Shown one piece after another: positions 22,588-26,027 of a stretch of 26,027 nucleotides of DNA. How positions within the stretch are numbered: the first letter of the stretch is position 1; every line of letters starts with the position of its first letter. The notes beneath the pieces were generated by a model. It did not search any database. It saw only the letters and a list, made by a program, of their open reading frames with translations, and was not told where the DNA came from. A program made the translations under genes and the position numbers. Source of the DNA: Gammaproteobacteria bacterium (lineage in GTDB: Bacteria; Pseudomonadota; Gammaproteobacteria; Pseudomonadales; Pseudohongiellaceae); assembly GCA_003514305.1 (NCBI GenBank), contig DORE01000252.1:1-26027 (forward strand), given 5' to 3'.

Positions 22588-23181
22588 ATGAAATGGTTCA
22601 AGATTGCGGTTCTGACAGCCGTTCCGCTGCTAGCGGGCATTCTGATTGTGCTCAGGATAACCGGCCTGGACCCTGGGCATCCTACCTTTGAGGAGTACGC
22701 GGAAGCTGGACGCTCAGCAAGACCGGGATTATGGTTGACCGGAGAGCTGACCCGAGAGCCGGTGATGGACTGGGACTGGGTCAATCAATTTGACGATCCT
22801 TTCGGGGAAAACGCCACCGCGATGGAGACCCGCACTTGGTATGGTATACCCCACTCTGTTCGAGTCTTGCTAGTACCGCGCGGAGAGGCGCTGTATCTGC
22901 AGTCCAGCGCACAGACTTTTAGACTTGATCGGGACTTCCCGCACGGTAAGGCCTGGTGGGGGCATGTGGAGCGTGACCCGAGAGTGCGTCTGAAGATCGA
23001 CGGCAAACTGTATGAAATGACGGCGGTGTTAGTTAAGAATCGAGCCGAAACGGCCCGACTGCGCGACGGTCAGTCTCCAATTGTGAAGGCTGTCGATTCC
23101 AAGGGAAACGAGCTGACAACAGAGGAATGGCACTACTGGCGGCTGTTTCAGAGGAATGTACCTGAGTACGATGGCGGATAA
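22588..23181 (+). CDS. Membrane-anchored split-barrel-like protein, paralog 2
   Basis: Unrecognised 197-residue protein, paralogous to the product of 19576-20163. It has an N-terminal hydrophobic segment (AVLTAVPLLAGILIVLRITGL) and then the same conserved blocks: RPGLWLTGELTREP, WDWV, METRTWYGIPHSV, RLDRDFPHGKAWW and VERDPRVRLKIDGKLYEMTAVLV. The strict conservation of TWYGIP and DPRVRLKIDGK in both copies suggests a functional site rather than drift. A GGGAGG ribosome-binding site lies upstream of ATG 22588. The gene follows the secreted PDLxGVWN protein by 27 bases, indicating co-transcription, and precedes the Liv cluster after a 128-base A-rich gap. A flavin or F420-like cofactor is possible but not shown. 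Confidence 0.7.
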   Translation: MKWFKIAVLTAVPLLAGILIVLRITGLDPGHPTFEEYAEAGRSARPGLWLTGELTREPVMDWDWVNQFDDPFGENATAMETRTWYGIPHSVRVLLVPRGEALYLQSSAQTFRLDRDFPHGKAWWGHVERDPRVRLKIDGKLYEMTAVLVKNRAETARLRDGQSPIVKAVDSKGNELTTEEWHYWRLFQRNVPEYDGG

Positions 23182-23289
23182 TTTAGAATTCTGAAGTTTC
23201 AAAAAAATAATGCTTGATCTCTCAAGGAACAAGGCGGAGAAAACAATAGGGAAGTGCAAGTAAACTCGGTATTATCTCCAAGAAATAGT

Positions 23290-23310
23290 ATGAAAAAGAA
23301 GATTCAATAA
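23290..23310 (+). other. Six-codon mini-ORF abutting livK
   Basis: ATG 23290 opens MKKKIQ and ends at TAA 23308-23310, whose last A is the first base of the livK ATG. A translating ribosome could reinitiate directly on livK. It may equally be a chance by-product of the A-rich leader (23182-23309). Confidence 0.2.
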
Positions 23311-24569
23311 TGAAAACCATACACCGTAGCATCACTCTAAGATTGCTTATTGCCGGCTTGTCGCTGTCAGCATCTAGCGCCACTCTCGCCCAAGAACCTG
23401 TGCGAATTGCTTTCATTGATCCTTTGTCAGGCACTTTTGCTGCCATCGGAAATAGCGGTCTGAAGCAACTGCAGTACGCGGCAGATGAACTGTTTAATTC
23501 CAAAGGCGGCGTTCTTGGAGGTCGCATGATCGAGATTGTCCCGTTGGACAATAAACAGAGCCCCACTGACACACAGATTCAGTTCAGGCGTGCGGTGAGT
23601 GAAGGGCTGAGAATCATCTTTCAAGGTAACAGTTCGGCAGTAGCCAATGCGCTGAACTCAACCATTAGCCGACACAATCGGCGGAATCCGGGTCAGGAAA
23701 TTCTGCAGATAAATTACTCTGCGGTGGACCCGATTCTGACAAATGAGCAATGCAGTTTTTGGCATTTCAGATTCGACGCGCATGCGGTGATGAAACTCAA
23801 TGTTCTAACGGATTACATCGCCATGAATTCGGGCATTAAGAAAATTTACATTATCGGGCAGGACTATTCTTTTGGGCAGGTAGTGTCAGACACCTCGATT
23901 GAATTGCTCAGGGAAAAACGGCCAGACATTGAGATCGTTGGCAACGAGTTTCATCCAATCGGCCAGGTCAAGGATTTCACTCCCTATGTCACGAAAATAG
24001 CTTCCTCGGATGCAGACGCGGTTATCACCGGCAATTTCGGAGCTGACATGGTCTCATTGGCGCGATCAATCATCGATAGTGGACTCGATATTCCAATTTA
24101 TACCTTCTATGCAGCCTATGACGGCATCACCGCAACCCTTGGCGCAGACGGAGTTGGTAAGATCTATTTAGTTCACAACGACGCGGGGAACCCCTTGCCC
24201 ACAGAAGAACGCTTGGCTTACACGAGAAATTTCAAGCGGCTCAATCCTAACAACGATATGACGCAGTTTCGCATCACCAACGCACTGCAAATGCTAGTGC
24301 AGGCGATGGAAACGTCACAGAGCGCAGATCCCTACGACATCGCCCTGGCTCTTGAGGAAATGCGATTCACGAACATGAGCGGCGAGGAGTTGTGGATGCG
24401 CGGTGATGATCATCAGATTATTCAGCCGCTGCATATCTCCGTGCATACCGATCAGAACATCGTCATGGATGCCGACAACTCGGGTTTTGGTCTATACCGC
24501 GATTTCTCGGTGCCTGGAGATGAGACGGTGGTCGATCACAGCTGTCGCATGCGCAGGCCACGCCGCTAG
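23310..24569 (+). CDS. livK: Branched-chain amino-acid-type ABC transporter substrate-binding protein
   Basis: Periplasmic binding protein of the leucine/isoleucine/valine-binding family (peripla_BP_6 type), 419 residues. It has a signal peptide (LLIAGLSLSASSATLA) and the family opening VRIAFIDPLSGTFAAIGNSGLKQLQYAADELFNSKGGVLGGRMIEIV. Further elements are NSSAVANALNSTISRHN, the interdomain segment IKKIYIIGQDYSFGQ and ADAVITGNFGADMVSLARS. The C-terminus (DETVVDHSCRMRRPRR) is unusually basic. It lies 33 bases before the permease livH and clearly heads a Liv importer operon. Family members also carry urea, amides, aromatic acids or other small organics, so branched-chain amino acids are only the default ligand. 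Confidence 0.9.
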   Translation: MKTIHRSITLRLLIAGLSLSASSATLAQEPVRIAFIDPLSGTFAAIGNSGLKQLQYAADELFNSKGGVLGGRMIEIVPLDNKQSPTDTQIQFRRAVSEGLRIIFQGNSSAVANALNSTISRHNRRNPGQEILQINYSAVDPILTNEQCSFWHFRFDAHAVMKLNVLTDYIAMNSGIKKIYIIGQDYSFGQVVSDTSIELLREKRPDIEIVGNEFHPIGQVKDFTPYVTKIASSDADAVITGNFGADMVSLARSIIDSGLDIPIYTFYAAYDGITATLGADGVGKIYLVHNDAGNPLPTEERLAYTRNFKRLNPNNDMTQFRITNALQMLVQAMETSQSADPYDIALALEEMRFTNMSGEELWMRGDDHQIIQPLHISVHTDQNIVMDADNSGFGLYRDFSVPGDETVVDHSCRMRRPRR

Positions 24570-24602
24570 GGCAGTTAAACCAGAGCGACGCCGTCCCACA
24601 TT

Positions 24603-25553
24603 ATGCTGGAAGTTATTGTCTTCGCAACGCTCAACGGTCTGGTGACAGGACTACTCCTGTTCATGTTGGCCAGCGGATTAACGCTTATTTTCAGCATGAT
24701 GGGGGTGCTCAACTTCGCCCACGCCAGCTTCTATATGCTTGGTGCCTATTTCGCTTACTCGATCTCCCAGAAGCTTGGGTTCTGGGCAGGTCTTATTGTT
24801 GCGCCGCTTTTAGTTGGGACATTAGGCGCTTTGGTTGAGCGTTATGCCCTGCGTCGGGTGCATGCTCATGGGCATGTAGCAGAGCTGGTATTTACATTTG
24901 GGCTGGCTTTTCTAATCGAAGAAGCGGTTCAATTCTTCTGGGGGGCTGATACTAAAAATTATCGGTCTCCAGATCTGCTGGATTTCCCACTTTTTACTCT
25001 GTTCGGTCAGGATTTTTCGGCCTATAGAGGGTTCATGATTACCATTTCTGTGGCTATATTTATCGTGCTTTACTATGTGCTCACTCGCAGCCGAATCGGC
25101 ATTATAATTCAGGCGGCGATAACCCATCCACACACCGTTTCCAATCTGGGTCACAACGTCCCGCTGATTTTCATGGCGGTATTCGGAGTAGGTACAGCGC
25201 TAGCAGGTGTTGCTGGTGTCATAGCCGGACCGGTGTTAACTACCTTTCCCGGAATGGCCATAGTTCTGGGCAGCATCGTGTTTGTTATTGTGGTGATTGG
25301 GGGACTCGGCTCGCTAGGAGGCGCATTTGTCGCGTCTTTGATGATCGGTCTTCTGCAAAGTTATGCCATTGCGTCGAATCTTGGGGTGCCAGATTTGCTG
25401 AATCTTCTTGGTCTCGAGTTTTCAAAAGATCATCCGCTAAACGATCTCTGGACTTTGACTTTGCCGCAGATTGCACCTGTCCTTCCTTTTCTGCTGCTAG
25501 TGCTGGTGCTGACCTTCCGACCGACTGGTCTTGCCGGCAAGCGAGAGGAGTGA
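24603..25553 (+). CDS. livH: ABC transporter permease, LivH type
   Basis: Inner-membrane permease of a branched-chain amino-acid-type ABC importer, 316 residues with about eight hydrophobic helices. The N-terminal MLASGLTLIFSMMGVLNFAHASFYMLGAYFAY is the diagnostic LivH block, and the later VIVVIGGLGSLGGAFVASLMIGLLQSYA matches the conserved ATPase-contact region. Near the C-terminus, LVLVLTFRPTGLAGKREE is the usual LivH ending. It sits 33 bases after livK and 7 bases before livM, so the three are one operon. ATG 24603 is used; no strong ribosome-binding site is apparent. Confidence 0.93.
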   Translation: MLEVIVFATLNGLVTGLLLFMLASGLTLIFSMMGVLNFAHASFYMLGAYFAYSISQKLGFWAGLIVAPLLVGTLGALVERYALRRVHAHGHVAELVFTFGLAFLIEEAVQFFWGADTKNYRSPDLLDFPLFTLFGQDFSAYRGFMITISVAIFIVLYYVLTRSRIGIIIQAAITHPHTVSNLGHNVPLIFMAVFGVGTALAGVAGVIAGPVLTTFPGMAIVLGSIVFVIVVIGGLGSLGGAFVASLMIGLLQSYAIASNLGVPDLLNLLGLEFSKDHPLNDLWTLTLPQIAPVLPFLLLVLVLTFRPTGLAGKREE

Positions 25554-25560
25554 TGAGCTG

Positions 25561-26027
25561 ATGGGTAAGTTTGCCGCATGGGTCTCTTATCTCATTGTCT
25601 TGCTCGGCTTGCCTCATCTGTTTGATTCAGTCCTGGCAATTACTATCTTGAACCAGATGGCAATCGCCATTGTATTTGCGCTCAGCTACAATATGCTGCT
25701 GGGTCAGGGCGGCATGCTCTCATTTGGCCACGCTGTTTATTTCGGCCTTGGCGGGTTTATGGCGGTGCATGCTCTGATCATGATCGAGTTCCAAACCGCC
25801 TACTTCTCCATCATTCTTATCCCGCTGGTTGGCGGGCTGATAGGTCTGATCGCGGCTATTTTTGTCGGCAGTTTCTCGACCCACAAAGCCGGAACAGTTT
25901 TCGCTATGATTTCGCTGGGCGTCGGGGAACTGGTTGCCGCTTCGTCATTGATTTTCGTCAGTTTCTTTGGCGGCGAAGCCGGTGTCAGTGGGGATCGCAC
26001 ATACGGTCCATCCTTTTTCGGGATCGA
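25561..26027 (+). CDS. livM: ABC transporter permease, LivM type (partial, cut by window end)
   Basis: The first 155 codons of a second permease, running off the right edge. Translation begins MGKFAAWVSYLIVLLGLP and continues with ALSYNMLLGQGGMLSFGHAVYFGLGGF, the standard LivM signature, then hydrophobic helices and SLGVGELVAASSLIF. GAGAGGAG lies about 10 bases before ATG 25561. It follows livH by seven bases. An ATPase pair (LivG, LivF) would be expected beyond the window. The LivM and LivH permeases would form the heterodimeric channel fed by the binding protein encoded at 23310-24569. Confidence 0.92.
   Translation, partial: MGKFAAWVSYLIVLLGLPHLFDSVLAITILNQMAIAIVFALSYNMLLGQGGMLSFGHAVYFGLGGFMAVHALIMIEFQTAYFSIILIPLVGGLIGLIAAIFVGSFSTHKAGTVFAMISLGVGELVAASSLIFVSFFGGEAGVSGDRTYGPSFFGI

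Noticed and set aside
19576..23181. A composite transposon or recent duplication bounded by the two paralogs
   Set aside because: The paralogs are in direct orientation but diverged to about 63 percent in the core, no transposase or target duplication is seen, and flanking DNA shows no long repeats.

Overview
The window looks like chromosomal DNA of an aquatic, probably marine, gammaproteobacterium. The basis is moderate GC, dense coding, many Sec- and Tat-exported enzymes, quinone- or PQQ-linked dehydrogenases and a Liv-type ABC importer. No rRNA, tRNA or phylogenetic marker gene is present, so this placement is an inference. I saw no CRISPR array, insertion sequence, integrase or phage gene.

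Layout. 205-915 (-) is a GlpF-type glycerol channel. 1313-3946 (+) holds two exported catabolic enzymes: a Tat-signal FMN 2-hydroxy-acid dehydrogenase carrying an unexpected CxxCH motif, and a Sec-exported metal-dependent amidohydrolase. 4173-5886 (+) encodes a nitroreductase and a glucokinase. 5927-10913 (+) is a run of mostly uncharacterised envelope genes: a His/Cys-rich small protein, a probable outer-membrane barrel, a TlpA-like thioredoxin, a secreted propeller-like protein with a CDCC motif, and a D-arginine-dehydrogenase-like flavoenzyme whose start overlaps the propeller stop. 10988-12736 (-) is a PQQ dehydrogenase-like propeller. 13034-15018 (+) is an orphan solute-binding protein followed by an MFS transporter. 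15063-16127 (-) is a Tat-signal LD-carboxypeptidase. 16396-18234 (+) is a Tat-signal protein with the paired-cysteine signature of linalool dehydratase-isomerase. 18241-19278 (-) is a diaminopropionate ammonia-lyase-like PLP enzyme. 19576-23181 (+) is a four-gene block in which two paralogous membrane-anchored split-barrel-like proteins bracket an EntS-like MFS exporter and a secreted protein of unknown function. 23310 to the right edge (+) is livK-livH-livM, with livM cut by the window end.

Themes. Much of the window concerns oxidation and uptake of small organic molecules at the cell envelope: glycerol, 2-hydroxy acids, D-amino acids, PQQ substrates and branched-chain amino acids or related compounds. 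The best candidates for something undescribed are the exported Ldi-like enzyme with its CPCC tail (16396-18234), the thiol/metal-looking set at 5927-9789, the paralog-bracketed block at 19576-23181, and the Tat-exported FMN enzyme with a CxxCH motif. All functional statements come from motif recognition by eye. No database search was run.
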